The notes beneath the pieces were generated by a model. The model saw nothing but the letters and a program-made list of their open reading frames with translations. It was not told where the DNA came from and ran no database searches. A stretch of 64,000 bases of DNA from Alistipes provencensis (GTDB lineage: Bacteria > Bacteroidota > Bacteroidia > Bacteroidales > Rikenellaceae): assembly GCF_900083545.1 (NCBI RefSeq), contig NZ_LT559262.1:1464397-1528396 (forward strand). Reading direction: 5' to 3'. Shown piece after piece: positions 55,542 through 64,000 of this stretch. Numbering within the stretch: the first letter of the stretch is position 1; every line of letters starts with the position of its first letter. The translations under genes and the position numbers were made by a program.

Positions 55542-55922
55542 ATGCCAACTATTCAACAGTTAGTGAGAAACGGCCGTGTGAAGATGGAGGACAAGTCGAA
55601 GTCTCCCGCACTGGCCGCGTGTCCGCAGCGCCGGGGCGTATGTACGCGTGTGTACACCACCACCCCGAAGAAGCCGAACTCGGCTATGCGTAAGGTAGCA
55701 CGTGTGAGATTGACCAACGGCAAGGAGGTCAACGCCTACATCCCCGGAGAAGGCCACAACTTGCAGGAGCACTCCATCGTGCTCGTCCGCGGCGGTCGTG
55801 TGAAGGACCTCCCCGGTGTACGTTACCACCTCGTGCGCGGTGCGCTCGACTCGGCAGGCGTCGACGGACGTCGTCAGCGTCGTTCGAAGTACGGTGCGAA
55901 ACGCCCCAAGGCAGGTAAGTAG
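55542..55922 (+). CDS. rpsL: 30S ribosomal protein S12
   Basis: 126 residues. Decoding-site segments [13 protein letters not shown] and [12 protein letters not shown] carry the lysines that, when mutated elsewhere, give streptomycin resistance; here they are the sensitive-type residues. First gene of the cluster. Confidence 0.98.
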   Translation: MPTIQQLVRNGRVKMEDKSKSPALAACPQRRGVCTRVYTTTPKKPNSAMRKVARVRLTNGKEVNAYIPGEGHNLQEHSIVLVRGGRVKDLPGVRYHLVRGALDSAGVDGRRQRRSKYGAKRPKAGK

Positions 55923-55960
55923 TCAAGAGAATTTTTTTAACAGATCATTTTTAAATAGCA

Positions 55961-56437
55961 ATGAGAAAAGCTAAGCCAAAAAAGCGAATTCTACTTCCGG
56001 ATCCGAAGTTCGGAGACGTGGCTGTGACCCGTTTCGTGAACAACCTTATGCTGGATGGTAAGAAGAGTATTGCCTACACGATTTTCTACGATGCGTTGGA
56101 TATCGTCGGCAAGAAGATGAAGGATGCTGATAAATCTCCCTTGGAAGTCTGGAAACAGGCTCTGGAGAACATCACACCCCAAGTCGAAGTGAAATCGAAG
56201 CGTATCGGAGGTGCGACGTTCCAGGTTCCTATGGAGGTTCGTCCGGAGCGCAAGATTTCTATTTCCATGAAAAACCTTGTCCTCTATTCCCGCAAGCGCG
56301 CCGGCAAGACGATGGCAGACAAGCTCTCAGCAGAAATACTGGATGCCTTCAACCAGCAGGGTGCCGCCTTCAAACGTAAGGAGGAGATGCACCGCATGGC
56401 TGAGGCCAACAAGGCATTCGCACACTTCAGATTCTAA
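55961..56437 (+). CDS. rpsG: 30S ribosomal protein S7
   Basis: 158 residues, normal length. It nucleates the 30S head. Conserved [18 protein letters not shown] and [15 protein letters not shown] are present. It lies between rpsL and fusA, the usual str order. Confidence 0.98.
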   Translation: MRKAKPKKRILLPDPKFGDVAVTRFVNNLMLDGKKSIAYTIFYDALDIVGKKMKDADKSPLEVWKQALENITPQVEVKSKRIGGATFQVPMEVRPERKISISMKNLVLYSRKRAGKTMADKLSAEILDAFNQQGAAFKRKEEMHRMAEANKAFAHFRF

Positions 56438-56454
56438 AAAGAGAGGATTGACAG

Positions 56455-58569
56455 ATGGCAACCAGAGATTTAAAATATACTCGTAACATCGGCATCATGG
56501 CTCACATCGATGCCGGTAAGACCACCACATCCGAGCGAATCCTTTTCTACACGGGCAAGACCCACAAGATCGGTGAGACGCACGAAGGAGCAGCTACCAT
56601 GGACTGGATGGTTCAGGAGCAGGAGCGCGGTATCACGATCACCTCGGCCGCTACGACCGCATTCTGGAACTACAAGGGCAACCAGTATCAGATCAACCTG
56701 ATCGATACCCCGGGACACGTCGACTTCACGGTCGAGGTGGAGCGCTCGCTGCGTGTGCTGGACGGAGCCGTCGCTACGTTCTGCGCCGTGGGCGGCGTCG
56801 AGCCCCAGTCGGAGACGGTATGGCGTCAGGCCGACAAGTACAACGTTCCCCGTCTCGGTTACGTCAACAAGATGGACCGCACGGGCGCCGACTTCCTGTC
56901 GGTGTGCGCACAGATCAAGGAGCACTTCGGTGCTACGGCCCTTCCGGTCGTCCTGCCCATCGGTGCCGAGGACAAGTTCGAAGGTCTGGTAGACCTTATA
57001 TATAATAATGCTATCTATTACTACGACGACAAGACCGTCCGCGACAACTTCGAGTTGAAGGAGATTCCCGAGTCGATGAAGGCCGAGGCCGCCGAATGGC
57101 GTGCCAAGCTCATCGAGGAGGTGGCTTCGACCGACGATGCGCTGATGGAGAAGTTCTTCGAGGATCCCGATTCGATCACTGCCGACGAGCTGCTCGCCGC
57201 GATCCGCAAGGCTACGATCTCGATGCAGATCGTCCCGATGCTCTGCGGTTCGTCGTTCCACAACAAGGGCGTGCAGAAACTGCTCGACTATGTGATGGCT
57301 TTCCTCCCCTCGCCGCTGGACCTGCCCGCAGTTACGGGTATCAACCCCAAGACCGAGCAGGAAGAGACCCGCAACGCCACGGAGAGCGATCCGTTCTGCG
57401 GTCTGGCGTTCAAGATCGCTACCGACCCGTTCGTGGGCCGTCTGGCTTTCGTGCGCGTCTACTCGGGCAAGCTCGATGCAGGTTCCTATGTGCTGGATAC
57501 GCGCAGCGGCAAACGCGAGCGTATCAGCCGTCTCTACCAGATGCACGCCAAACAGCAGAATCCGATAGAGACCGTCGGCGCCGGTGACATCTGCGCAGCC
57601 GTCGGTTTCAAGGAGATCCGCACGGGCGACACGCTCTGCGCCGAGAACGCACCTATCGTTCTGGAGCAGATGACCTTCCCCGAGCCGGTGATCGGTCTGG
57701 CCGTAGAGCCCAAGACCCAGAAGGACCTCGACAAGCTCGGCATCGCTCTGGGCAAGTTGGCTGAGGAGGACCCCACCTTTACGGTTCACACCGACGAGGA
57801 TTCGGGTCAGACGGTTATCAGCGGTATGGGTGAGCTTCACCTCGACATCATCGTCGACCGTCTGCGCCGCGAGTTCGGCGTGGAGATCAACCAAGGTGCT
57901 CCTCAGGTGAACTACAAGGAGTCGCTTACCAAGACGGTTCAGCACCGTGAGGTCTTCAAGAAGCAGACCGGCGGTCGCGGTAAGTTTGCCGACATCATCT
58001 TCGAAATCGGTCCCGCCGAGGAGGGCAAGATGGGCCTTACGTTCGTCGATCAGGTGAAGGGCGGTAACATTCCCAAGGAGTTCATTCCTTCGGTTCAGAA
58101 GGGCTTCGAGTCGGCTATGGCCAACGGTGCGCTGGCCGGCTATCCGATGGACTCGATGAAGATCACGCTGCTCGACGGTTCGTTCCACCCGGTGGACTCC
58201 GACCAGTTGTCGTTCGAAATCGCTGCCCGCAACGGTTACCGTGCGGCCGCTCCCAAGGCCGGTTCGGTGATTCTGGAGCCCGTGATGTCCGTGGAGGTCG
58301 TTACCCCCGAGGAGAACATGGGCGACATCATCGGCGACCTGAACAAGCGCCGCGGACAGATCACCGGCATGGAGTCGAAGGGCACCGCCCGCGTGGTGAA
58401 GGCCAAGGTTCCCCTGTCGGAGATGTTCGGCTATGTGACCGTGCTGCGTACGATCTCGTCGGGCCGCGCCACTTCGTCCATGGAGTTCTCGCACTTCGAG
58501 GAGGTTCCCGCCAACTTGGCCAAGGAGATCATCGAGAAAGCGAGTGGTAAACGTAAGGAAATAGAATAA
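56455..58569 (+). CDS. fusA: Elongation factor G
   Basis: 704 residues. GTP-binding motifs: P-loop [16 protein letters not shown] and [10 protein letters not shown]; then the EF-G domains with RGKFADI and the C-terminal [14 protein letters not shown]. It catalyses translocation. No tuf follows; rpsJ starts 9 bp after the stop, fusing the str and S10 groups. Confidence 0.98.
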   Translation: MATRDLKYTRNIGIMAHIDAGKTTTSERILFYTGKTHKIGETHEGAATMDWMVQEQERGITITSAATTAFWNYKGNQYQINLIDTPGHVDFTVEVERSLRVLDGAVATFCAVGGVEPQSETVWRQADKYNVPRLGYVNKMDRTGADFLSVCAQIKEHFGATALPVVLPIGAEDKFEGLVDLIYNNAIYYYDDKTVRDNFELKEIPESMKAEAAEWRAKLIEEVASTDDALMEKFFEDPDSITADELLAAIRKATISMQIVPMLCGSSFHNKGVQKLLDYVMAFLPSPLDLPAVTGINPKTEQEETRNATESDPFCGLAFKIATDPFVGRLAFVRVYSGKLDAGSYVLDTRSGKRERISRLYQMHAKQQNPIETVGAGDICAAVGFKEIRTGDTLCAENAPIVLEQMTFPEPVIGLAVEPKTQKDLDKLGIALGKLAEEDPTFTVHTDEDSGQTVISGMGELHLDIIVDRLRREFGVEINQGAPQVNYKESLTKTVQHREVFKKQTGGRGKFADIIFEIGPAEEGKMGLTFVDQVKGGNIPKEFIPSVQKGFESAMANGALAGYPMDSMKITLLDGSFHPVDSDQLSFEIAARNGYRAAAPKAGSVILEPVMSVEVVTPEENMGDIIGDLNKRRGQITGMESKGTARVVKAKVPLSEMFGYVTVLRTISSGRATSSMEFSHFEEVPANLAKEIIEKASGKRKEIE

Positions 58570-58578
58570 GCAAACAAT

Positions 58579-58884
58579 ATGAACCAGAAGATTAGAATCA
58601 AGTTAAAGTCATTCGATCACAATCTCGTGGACAAATCGGCCGAGAAGATTGTGAAGACTGTGAAGAGCACGGGTGCCGTCGTGAGCGGCCCGGTGCCCCT
58701 TCCCACGCACAAGCAGATTTTTACGGTCAACCGCTCGACTTTCGTCAACAAGAAAGCCCGCGAGCAGTTCCAGCTCTGCACCTTCAAGCGTATCCTCGAT
58801 ATCTACTCGTCGACGCCCAAGACGATCGACGCGCTGATGAAGCTCGAGCTCCCCTCGGGCGTCGAGGTCGAGATCAAGGTGTGA
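58579..58884 (+). CDS. rpsJ: 30S ribosomal protein S10
   Basis: 101 residues, full length, with [18 protein letters not shown] and [17 protein letters not shown]. In E. coli it also acts as NusE. A 119-bp structured gap follows before rplC. Confidence 0.98.
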   Translation: MNQKIRIKLKSFDHNLVDKSAEKIVKTVKSTGAVVSGPVPLPTHKQIFTVNRSTFVNKKAREQFQLCTFKRILDIYSSTPKTIDALMKLELPSGVEVEIKV

Positions 58885-58897
58885 TAGCTTGAGCGAC

Positions 58898-58953
58898 GTC
58901 CTGCCGGTCTCCGCAATGCCGTTTACGGCGTTTCGGACCGGAATCGGCAGGGC
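58898..58953. promoter_or_regulatory. Long hairpin between rpsJ and rplC
   Basis: Outer stem 58898-58906/58945-58953 (9 bp with one GU), an interior bulge and an apical 7-bp stem 58915-58921/58926-58932 closing the loop TTTA. No T-tract follows, so it is not a standard terminator. It lies in the only sizeable gap of the cluster. Confidence 0.55.
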
Positions 58954-59003
58954 CTGAACGTTACATCACTTTATACTATTTTATAACAAACAATTGACAA
59001 CAA

Positions 59004-59618
59004 ATGTCAGGACTTATTGGAAAGAAAATCGGAATGACTTCCGTTTACAGTGCCGAGGGTAAGAACATACCATGCACTGTCATTGAGGCTGGTCCGTGCG
59101 TTGTTACGCAAATCAAAACCGTCGAGAAGGATACCTACGAGGCGGTTCAGATTGCCTATGACGAAAAAAGTGAAAAGCACGCCACCAGCAGTTTGTTAGG
59201 TCACTTCAAGAAAGCCGGCACGACTCCGAAACGCAAACTTGCGGAATTCAAGGACATGCCCGAAGTGGCACTCGGCGACACGCTGACCGTAGAGCTCTTC
59301 TCGGAAGAGGACTGGGTCGACGTGACCGGGATTTCGAAAGGAAAAGGCTTCCAGGGCGTCGTGAAACGTCACGGCTTCGGCGGCGTAGGCGGCCAGACCC
59401 ACGGCCAGCACAACCGTGCGCGCAAGCCGGGTTCGCTGGGTGCGTCGTCCTATCCCTCGCGCGTCTTCAAGGGCAAACGTCTGCCCGGCCGGATGGGCGG
59501 TGAGCAGGTGAAGGTTTTGAACCTGCGTGTATTGAAAGTAATTCCCGAAAACAACCTGATCCTCGTGAAGGGGTCGATTCCGGGAGCTAAAGGTGCTTAT
59601 TTAACGATTGAAAAGTAG
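59004..59618 (+). CDS. rplC: 50S ribosomal protein L3
   Basis: 204 residues. [16 protein letters not shown] start, then [15 protein letters not shown] and the extended loop [15 protein letters not shown] near the peptidyl transferase centre. First gene after the hairpin. Confidence 0.98.
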   Translation: MSGLIGKKIGMTSVYSAEGKNIPCTVIEAGPCVVTQIKTVEKDTYEAVQIAYDEKSEKHATSSLLGHFKKAGTTPKRKLAEFKDMPEVALGDTLTVELFSEEDWVDVTGISKGKGFQGVVKRHGFGGVGGQTHGQHNRARKPGSLGASSYPSRVFKGKRLPGRMGGEQVKVLNLRVLKVIPENNLILVKGSIPGAKGAYLTIEK

Positions 59619-59619
59619 T

Positions 59620-60246
59620 ATGGAATTAGCTGTTTTAAACACACAAGGAAAAGAAACGGGTCGTAAGGTAGTCCTTTCGGATGCCGTTTTCGGAGTAGAG
59701 GCTAATGACCACGCTATCTACCTCGACGTGAAGCAGTACCTCGCCGACCAGCGTCAGGGTACGCACAAGTCGAAGCAGCGCAACGAAGTTGCCGGCTCGA
59801 CCCGCAAGCTCAAGCGTCAGAAAGGCACCGGCGGTGCACGTGCGGGCAGCATCAAGTCGCCCCTGTTCCCGGGCGGCGGCCGTATCTTCGGTCCCCAGCC
59901 CCGCGATTACAGCTTCAAGCTCAACAAGAAGCTCAAGCAACTGGCTCGCCGCAGCGCGCTGACTTACAAGGCTCAGGCAGGCGTCATCAGCATCGTCGAG
60001 GCCATCTCGATGGAGGCTCCCAAGACCAAGTCGGTAGCGGCTCTGGCCGAGGCGCTGAAGGTCGATGACAAGAAGGTTCTGCTCGTTCTTCCGGAATCGA
60101 ACGTGAACCTGCAGTTGTCGTGCCGCAACCTCACCTATGTGAAGCCCGTGCTGGCTCAGAACGTCTGCACATACGACGTGATGAACGCATCGGCCATCGT
60201 ATTGGTAGAGGGCGCCGAGAATGTATTGAATACGATGTTAGCTTAA
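59620..60246 (+). CDS. rplD: 50S ribosomal protein L4
   Basis: 208 residues from MELAVLNTQGKETGRK, 1 bp after the rplC stop. The exit-tunnel loop KLKRQKGTGGARAGS and GGGRIFGPQPRDYS are conserved. L4 is the S10-operon autoregulator in E. coli; no such regulation is shown here. Confidence 0.97.
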   Translation: MELAVLNTQGKETGRKVVLSDAVFGVEANDHAIYLDVKQYLADQRQGTHKSKQRNEVAGSTRKLKRQKGTGGARAGSIKSPLFPGGGRIFGPQPRDYSFKLNKKLKQLARRSALTYKAQAGVISIVEAISMEAPKTKSVAALAEALKVDDKKVLLVLPESNVNLQLSCRNLTYVKPVLAQNVCTYDVMNASAIVLVEGAENVLNTMLA

Positions 60247-60260
60247 AAACGCAAGTTACA

Positions 60261-60551
60261 ATGAACATTATTATTAAGCCGGTTTTGACCGAGAAAATGA
60301 CGATTCAGGGCGATAAGTTGAATCGCTACGGTTTTATCGTTGACGTAAAGGCTAACAAGCTGCAGATTCGCAATGCCGTAGAGCAGATGTACAACGTCGT
60401 CGTTACGGACGTGAACACCGTGAACTACATGGGCAAACTCAAGAGCCGCTATACCAAGGCTGGTCTTCTGGAGGGTCGCGCCAATAACTTCAAGAAGGCT
60501 ATCGTCACCTTGAAGGATGGAGACAAGATCGATTTTTACAGTAATATCTAA
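60261..60551 (+). CDS. rplW: 50S ribosomal protein L23
   Basis: 96 residues from [14 protein letters not shown]; upstream frame is within rplD and ignored. KPVLTEKMT and the [15 protein letters not shown] helix are family signatures. It forms the tunnel-exit docking site. Confidence 0.97.
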   Translation: MNIIIKPVLTEKMTIQGDKLNRYGFIVDVKANKLQIRNAVEQMYNVVVTDVNTVNYMGKLKSRYTKAGLLEGRANNFKKAIVTLKDGDKIDFYSNI

Positions 60552-60556
60552 CGAAG

Positions 60557-61381
60557 ATGGCAGTAAGAAAATTTAAACCTGTTACCGCAGGTACGAGACA
60601 TAAGATTGTCGGCACGTTCGACGAGATAACGACGAACAAGCCGGAGAAGTCGCTGCTGAGCCCCAAAAAGAGCTCGGGCGGACGTAACAGCGCCGGTAAG
60701 ATGACGGTTCGCTATATCGGCGGCGGTCACAAGCAGATGTATCGTAATGTCGACTTCAAACGTGCGAAGGACGGCATGGCTGCAACGGTAAAATCGATCG
60801 AGTACGACCCCAATCGTACCGCACGCATTGCACTTCTGGTTTACGCCGACGGTGAGAAGAGCTACATCATCGCACCTAACGGACTCCAAGTCGGTCAGAC
60901 CGTAATGAGCGGCGCAGGCGTTGCTCCTGAGGTCGGAAACACGCTCTTCCTGAGCGAGATCCCTCTGGGTACGGTCGTGCACAACATTGAACTCTACCCC
61001 GGTCAGGGTGCCGCCATGGCACGCTCGGCCGGTTCCTACGCCCAGTTGCTGGCTCGTGAGGGCAAATTCGCCATCATCAAGCTGCCTTCGGGCGAGACTC
61101 GTATGGTACTCGTAACTTGCCGTGCTACGGTGGGTGTCGTGTCGAACGTCGACCACAGCCTCGAGCAGTCGGGCAAGGCAGGACGCGAGCGTTGGCTCGG
61201 CCGTCGTCCCCGCACCCGTGGTGTCGTCATGAACCCGGTGGATCACCCGATGGGTGGTGGCGAAGGACGTGCGTCGGGTGGTCACCCGCGTTCGCGCAAG
61301 GGTCTGCTTGCCAAGGGTTATAAGACTCGTAACCCGAAGAAGACGACCTCGAAGTTTATTATTTCCAAGAAGAAAAAATAA
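60557..61381 (+). CDS. rplB: 50S ribosomal protein L2
   Basis: 274 residues. Conserved [20 protein letters not shown] at the N-terminus and the peptidyl-transferase-proximal [18 protein letters not shown] with the catalytic-region His. Normal length. Confidence 0.98.
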   Translation: MAVRKFKPVTAGTRHKIVGTFDEITTNKPEKSLLSPKKSSGGRNSAGKMTVRYIGGGHKQMYRNVDFKRAKDGMAATVKSIEYDPNRTARIALLVYADGEKSYIIAPNGLQVGQTVMSGAGVAPEVGNTLFLSEIPLGTVVHNIELYPGQGAAMARSAGSYAQLLAREGKFAIIKLPSGETRMVLVTCRATVGVVSNVDHSLEQSGKAGRERWLGRRPRTRGVVMNPVDHPMGGGEGRASGGHPRSRKGLLAKGYKTRNPKKTTSKFIISKKKK

Positions 61382-61398
61382 TTAAATAAGAGTACATA

Positions 61399-61668
61399 AT
61401 GAGCCGTTCATTAAAAAAAGGACCGTTTATCGACCCCAAGCTCGAGGCGAAAGTCGTCGCTCAGGCCGAAGGGAATAAAAAGTCGGTAATCAAGACATGG
61501 TCACGCGCAAGTATGATCTCGCCTGACTTCGTAGGTCAGACGGTAGCTGTCCACAACGGAAACAAATTCATTCCGGTGTATGTAACAGAGAACATGGTAG
61601 GTCACAAACTCGGTGAGTTTGCCCCCACCCGCAACTTCCGTGGTCATGCAGGTAACAAGAAAAAATAG
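61399..61668 (+). CDS. rpsS: 30S ribosomal protein S19
   Basis: 89 residues. [11 protein letters not shown] start and [16 protein letters not shown] near the C-terminus. Normal length and position. Confidence 0.98.
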   Translation: MSRSLKKGPFIDPKLEAKVVAQAEGNKKSVIKTWSRASMISPDFVGQTVAVHNGNKFIPVYVTENMVGHKLGEFAPTRNFRGHAGNKKK

Positions 61669-61675
61669 GTAGAAA

Positions 61676-62086
61676 ATGGGTGCAAGAAAAGCAAATATGG
61701 CCGAGAAAATAAAGGCCGAAAAGAAGCAGAAGGCAATCGCCATTATGCGTGACTGCCCGACCTCTCCCCGTAAGATGCGCCTGGTGGCCGACATCATCCG
61801 CGGCGTGGAGATCAACAAGGCTCTGGGCATCCTTCGTTACTCGAAGAAGGAGGCGTCGATCCGTATGGAGAAGCTCCTCAAGTCGGCGATCGCCAACTGG
61901 GAGGCCAAGAACGAGTCGGAGCGTCTGGAGGACACGAAGCTCTGCGTGAAAGAGGTATTCGTCGACTGCGGTCGCATGCTGAAGCGTATTCAGGCTGCGC
62001 CCCAAGGTCGCGCACACCGTATCCGCAAGCGTTCGAACCATGTGACGATCGTAGTTGACAAAATGGTAACCGTAGAAAACAAGTAA
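61676..62086 (+). CDS. rplV: 50S ribosomal protein L22
   Basis: 136 residues. A short basic N-terminal extension (an alternative Met lies seven codons in) precedes the usual [17 protein letters not shown]. The tunnel hairpin [20 protein letters not shown] is intact. Confidence 0.97.
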   Translation: MGARKANMAEKIKAEKKQKAIAIMRDCPTSPRKMRLVADIIRGVEINKALGILRYSKKEASIRMEKLLKSAIANWEAKNESERLEDTKLCVKEVFVDCGRMLKRIQAAPQGRAHRIRKRSNHVTIVVDKMVTVENK

Positions 62087-62090
62087 TCAG

Positions 62091-62888
62091 ATGGGACAGA
62101 AAGTTAATCCGATAGCAAATCGTCTTGGCATCATCCGCGGTTGGGATTCCAACTGGTTCGGAGGCAAGGATTTCTCCGACAAACTCGTCGAGGACGCCAA
62201 GATCCGCAAGTATCTGAATGTCCGTCTGGCCAAGGCGAGCATCTCGAAGATCATCATCGAGCGCACGCTGAAACTCGTGACGGTTACGATTTCGACCGCC
62301 CGTCCGGGTATCATCATCGGCAAGGGCGGACAGGAGGTCGACAAACTGAAGGAGGAGCTGAAGAAGCTCACCGGCAAGGAGATCCAGATCAACATCTTCG
62401 AGGTGAAGCGCCCCGAGGTGGACGCCGTGATCGTCGGTCAGAACATCGCCCGCCAGTTGGAGGGCCGTGTATCGTTCCGCCGCGCCGTGAAGATGGCCGT
62501 GGCTTCGACCATGCGCATGGGTGCCGAGGGTATCAAGATTCAGGTTGCCGGCCGTGTAGGCGGCGCCGAGATGGCCCGTACCGAGACGATCAAGGAAGGA
62601 CGCATTCCGCTGCACACGTTCCGCGCAGATATCGACTACTGCCTGACGGAGGCGCTCACCAAGGTGGGTATTCTGGGCGTGAAGGTCTGGATCTGCCAAG
62701 GCATCGTCTACGGACAGCGCGACCTGTTCGAGATCGCAGGCGCTTCGGCGCAGGCTCCCTCGGGCGACCGCGGTGAACGCGGAGACCGTCGTGGCGGACG
62801 CGGAGATCGTGGCGACCGTCGCGGTGGCGATCGTCGTGGCGGGGACCGTCGCGGTGGACGCGGAGACCGTCGCAACAACAATCAGTAG
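62091..62888 (+). CDS. rpsC: 30S ribosomal protein S3 with Arg/Gly/Asp-rich C-terminal tail
   Basis: 265 residues. KH domain with [18 protein letters not shown] and the C-terminal domain with [12 protein letters not shown] are normal up to about residue 225. The last 40 or so residues are a low-complexity tail of [13 protein letters not shown] units encoded by short tandem DNA repeats (about 62766-62875). This tail is longer than in typical S3 proteins. Its role is unknown; it might bind RNA. Confidence 0.96.
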   Translation: MGQKVNPIANRLGIIRGWDSNWFGGKDFSDKLVEDAKIRKYLNVRLAKASISKIIIERTLKLVTVTISTARPGIIIGKGGQEVDKLKEELKKLTGKEIQINIFEVKRPEVDAVIVGQNIARQLEGRVSFRRAVKMAVASTMRMGAEGIKIQVAGRVGGAEMARTETIKEGRIPLHTFRADIDYCLTEALTKVGILGVKVWICQGIVYGQRDLFEIAGASAQAPSGDRGERGDRRGGRGDRGDRRGGDRRGGDRRGGRGDRRNNNQ

Positions 62889-62918
62889 TAAGTAGGACCT
62901 TTTTAAAGCAGAACTAAC

Positions 62919-63347
62919 ATGTTACAGCCGAAAAAGACCAAATTTAGAAGAATGCAGAAAGGCCGTATGAAAGGTATCGCTCAGAGAGGAAACCAACTTG
63001 CATACGGATCGTTCGCAATCAAGGCACTTGAATCGACCTGGATCACAGGTCGTCAGATAGAGGCGGCCCGTCAGGCCATTACGCGTTACATGAAGCGTGA
63101 AGGTCAGTTGTGGATTCGCATCTTCCCCGACAAACCCATCACGAAGAAGCCCGCCGAGGTGCGTATGGGTAAGGGTAAGGGTAATCCCGAAGGCTTCGTG
63201 GCGCCAGTTACGCCCGGACGCATTCTCTTCGAGGCCGAAGGTGTGCCTCTGGAAGTAGCTCAGGAGGCGCTGCGCCTGGGAGCCCAGAAGCTGCCCATTA
63301 CCACCAAGTTTATCGTAAGACGTGACTACGTCGAAACCACAATTTAA
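62919..63347 (+). CDS. rplP: 50S ribosomal protein L16
   Basis: 142 residues. [16 protein letters not shown] start and [19 protein letters not shown] in the conserved centre contacting the tRNA-binding region. Standard length. Confidence 0.98.
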   Translation: MLQPKKTKFRRMQKGRMKGIAQRGNQLAYGSFAIKALESTWITGRQIEAARQAITRYMKREGQLWIRIFPDKPITKKPAEVRMGKGKGNPEGFVAPVTPGRILFEAEGVPLEVAQEALRLGAQKLPITTKFIVRRDYVETTI

Positions 63348-63358
63348 GGGAACGCAAA

Positions 63359-63550
63359 ATGAAAAGTGCAGAAATCAAGGATATTTCGATCAAGGACCTG
63401 CAGGAACGCATCGAGACCGAAAAGGCCCAGCTCGGGAAGTTGAAGGTGCAGCACGCAGTGTCCCCCGTCGAGAACCCGTCGATCATCAAGAAGAACCGCA
63501 GAGATATAGCTCGCATGCTGACCATTCTGCGTCAAAAAAACGCTAAATAA
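63359..63550 (+). CDS. rpmC: 50S ribosomal protein L29
   Basis: 63 residues, two-helix protein with the usual QERIETEKAQLGKLKVQHAV and the C-terminal IKKNRRDIARMLTILRQ. Standard position between rplP and rpsQ. Confidence 0.97.
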   Translation: MKSAEIKDISIKDLQERIETEKAQLGKLKVQHAVSPVENPSIIKKNRRDIARMLTILRQKNAK

Positions 63551-63559
63551 GTAACAACT

Positions 63560-63814
63560 ATGGAAAGAAATCTTAGAAAAGAGCGTATCGGTGTGGTTGT
63601 CAGCAACAAGATGGAGAAGACCATTGTGGTTGCAGTAGCACGTAAGGTGAAGCATCCTATCTACGGCAAGTTCGTGAACAAGACGACGAAATTCGTCGCC
63701 GAGTCGCTCGACGAGACCTGCAAGGAGGGTGATACCGTGCGTATCATGGAAACCCGCCCGCTGAGCAAGACCAAGCGTTGGAGATTAGTACAAATCATTG
63801 AAAGAGCTAAGTAG
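63560..63814 (+). CDS. rpsQ: 30S ribosomal protein S17
   Basis: 84 residues. [20 protein letters not shown] and the OB-fold [18 protein letters not shown] are typical. It lies 9 bp after rpmC. Confidence 0.98.
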   Translation: MERNLRKERIGVVVSNKMEKTIVVAVARKVKHPIYGKFVNKTTKFVAESLDETCKEGDTVRIMETRPLSKTKRWRLVQIIERAK

Positions 63815-63816
63815 TT

Positions 63817-64000
63817 ATGATACAACAGGAAAGTAGACTCGTAGTAGCTGATAACAGCGGTGCGAAGGAGGTCCTCTGCATCCGGGTGCTCGGCGGCACG
63901 AAGCGTCGCTACGCATCTATCGGCGATAAGATCGTGGTGGCCGTGAAGAGCGCGACCCCCTCGGGCGATGTCAAGAAGGGCGCCGTATCGAAGGCGGTCG
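63817..64000 (+). CDS. rplN: 50S ribosomal protein L14, 5' part (cut by the window end)
   Basis: The first 61 codons are present, beginning [18 protein letters not shown] and running through [17 protein letters not shown], the conserved L14 start. The gene continues beyond the window; start 2 bp after rpsQ. Confidence 0.95.
   Translation, partial: MIQQESRLVVADNSGAKEVLCIRVLGGTKRRYASIGDKIVVAVKSATPSGDVKKGAVSKAV

Noticed and set aside
56470..58494. 674-residue minus-strand frame opposite fusA
   Set aside because: Purely antisense to the conserved EF-G gene; shadow frame.

Overview
The window comes from a Bacteroidota genome, most likely an Alistipes-like member of the Rikenellaceae. This is inferred from several features: GC-rich coding sequence, sigma-ABfr-type promoters (TTTG/TTG, about 19 nt, TAnnTTTG) with no Shine-Dalgarno dependence, a succinyl-type arginine pathway, BspA-like and DUF4988-like surface lipoproteins, and a str/S10 ribosomal cluster without tuf between fusA and rpsJ. 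No database search was possible, so family names rest on motifs, length and context.

Layout. (1) 1-5830 is an AT-richer accessory segment. It holds a four-helix membrane protein, a large BspA-like lipoprotein with duplicated collagen-like modules and a long structured leader, a small cysteine-rich LRR protein and a tyrosine recombinase; it looks like the end of an integrated element. (2) 6094-7399 carries a polysaccharide deacetylase and EF-P on the + strand. (3) 7484-28746 is one minus-strand operon of about 20 tightly overlapping genes for an aryl-polyene/flexirubin-type pigment. It runs from tyrosine ammonia-lyase through FabG, three ketosynthases, a chain-length factor, two ACPs, hot-dog dehydratases, a thioesterase, an O-methyltransferase, acyltransferases, a LolA-like carrier, a GT2-DUF2062 protein, an MMPL-PlsC-methyltransferase fusion, a CrtI-like oxidoreductase and a C45 Ntn-hydrolase to a CoA ligase. 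No DarA/DarB-type dialkylresorcinol pair was seen. (4) 28782-31409 holds a secreted protein and a MuiA/DUF4139 protein carrying a SusC-like regulatory insert. (5) 31481-39782 is the arginine cluster (GNAT acyltransferase, argG, argC, structured gap, argD, argF', argB, argE'-like, argH), directly downstream of a Rel/SpoT gene. Its argH is broken by an 85-bp insertion flanked by a 40-bp direct repeat.

(6) 42100-55211 is mostly housekeeping: a TrhA/hemolysin III protein, a PHP phosphoesterase, a methyltransferase, XseB, XseA, MenA, a TonB-like protein, an MGMT-like protein, RF1, two tandem esterases, LeuS and a repeat-propeller lipoprotein. Two families of intergenic repeats lie here. (7) 55542-64000 is the + strand str/S10 cluster: rpsL, rpsG, fusA, rpsJ, rplC, rplD, rplW, rplB, rpsS, rplV, rpsC, rplP, rpmC, rpsQ and the 5' part of rplN.

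The strongest items for follow-up are the possibly reversible argH interruption, the pigment operon with its unusual fusions, the structured argC-argD spacer with mutually exclusive hairpins, the hairpin between rpsJ and rplC, and the structured leader of the BspA-like lipoprotein.
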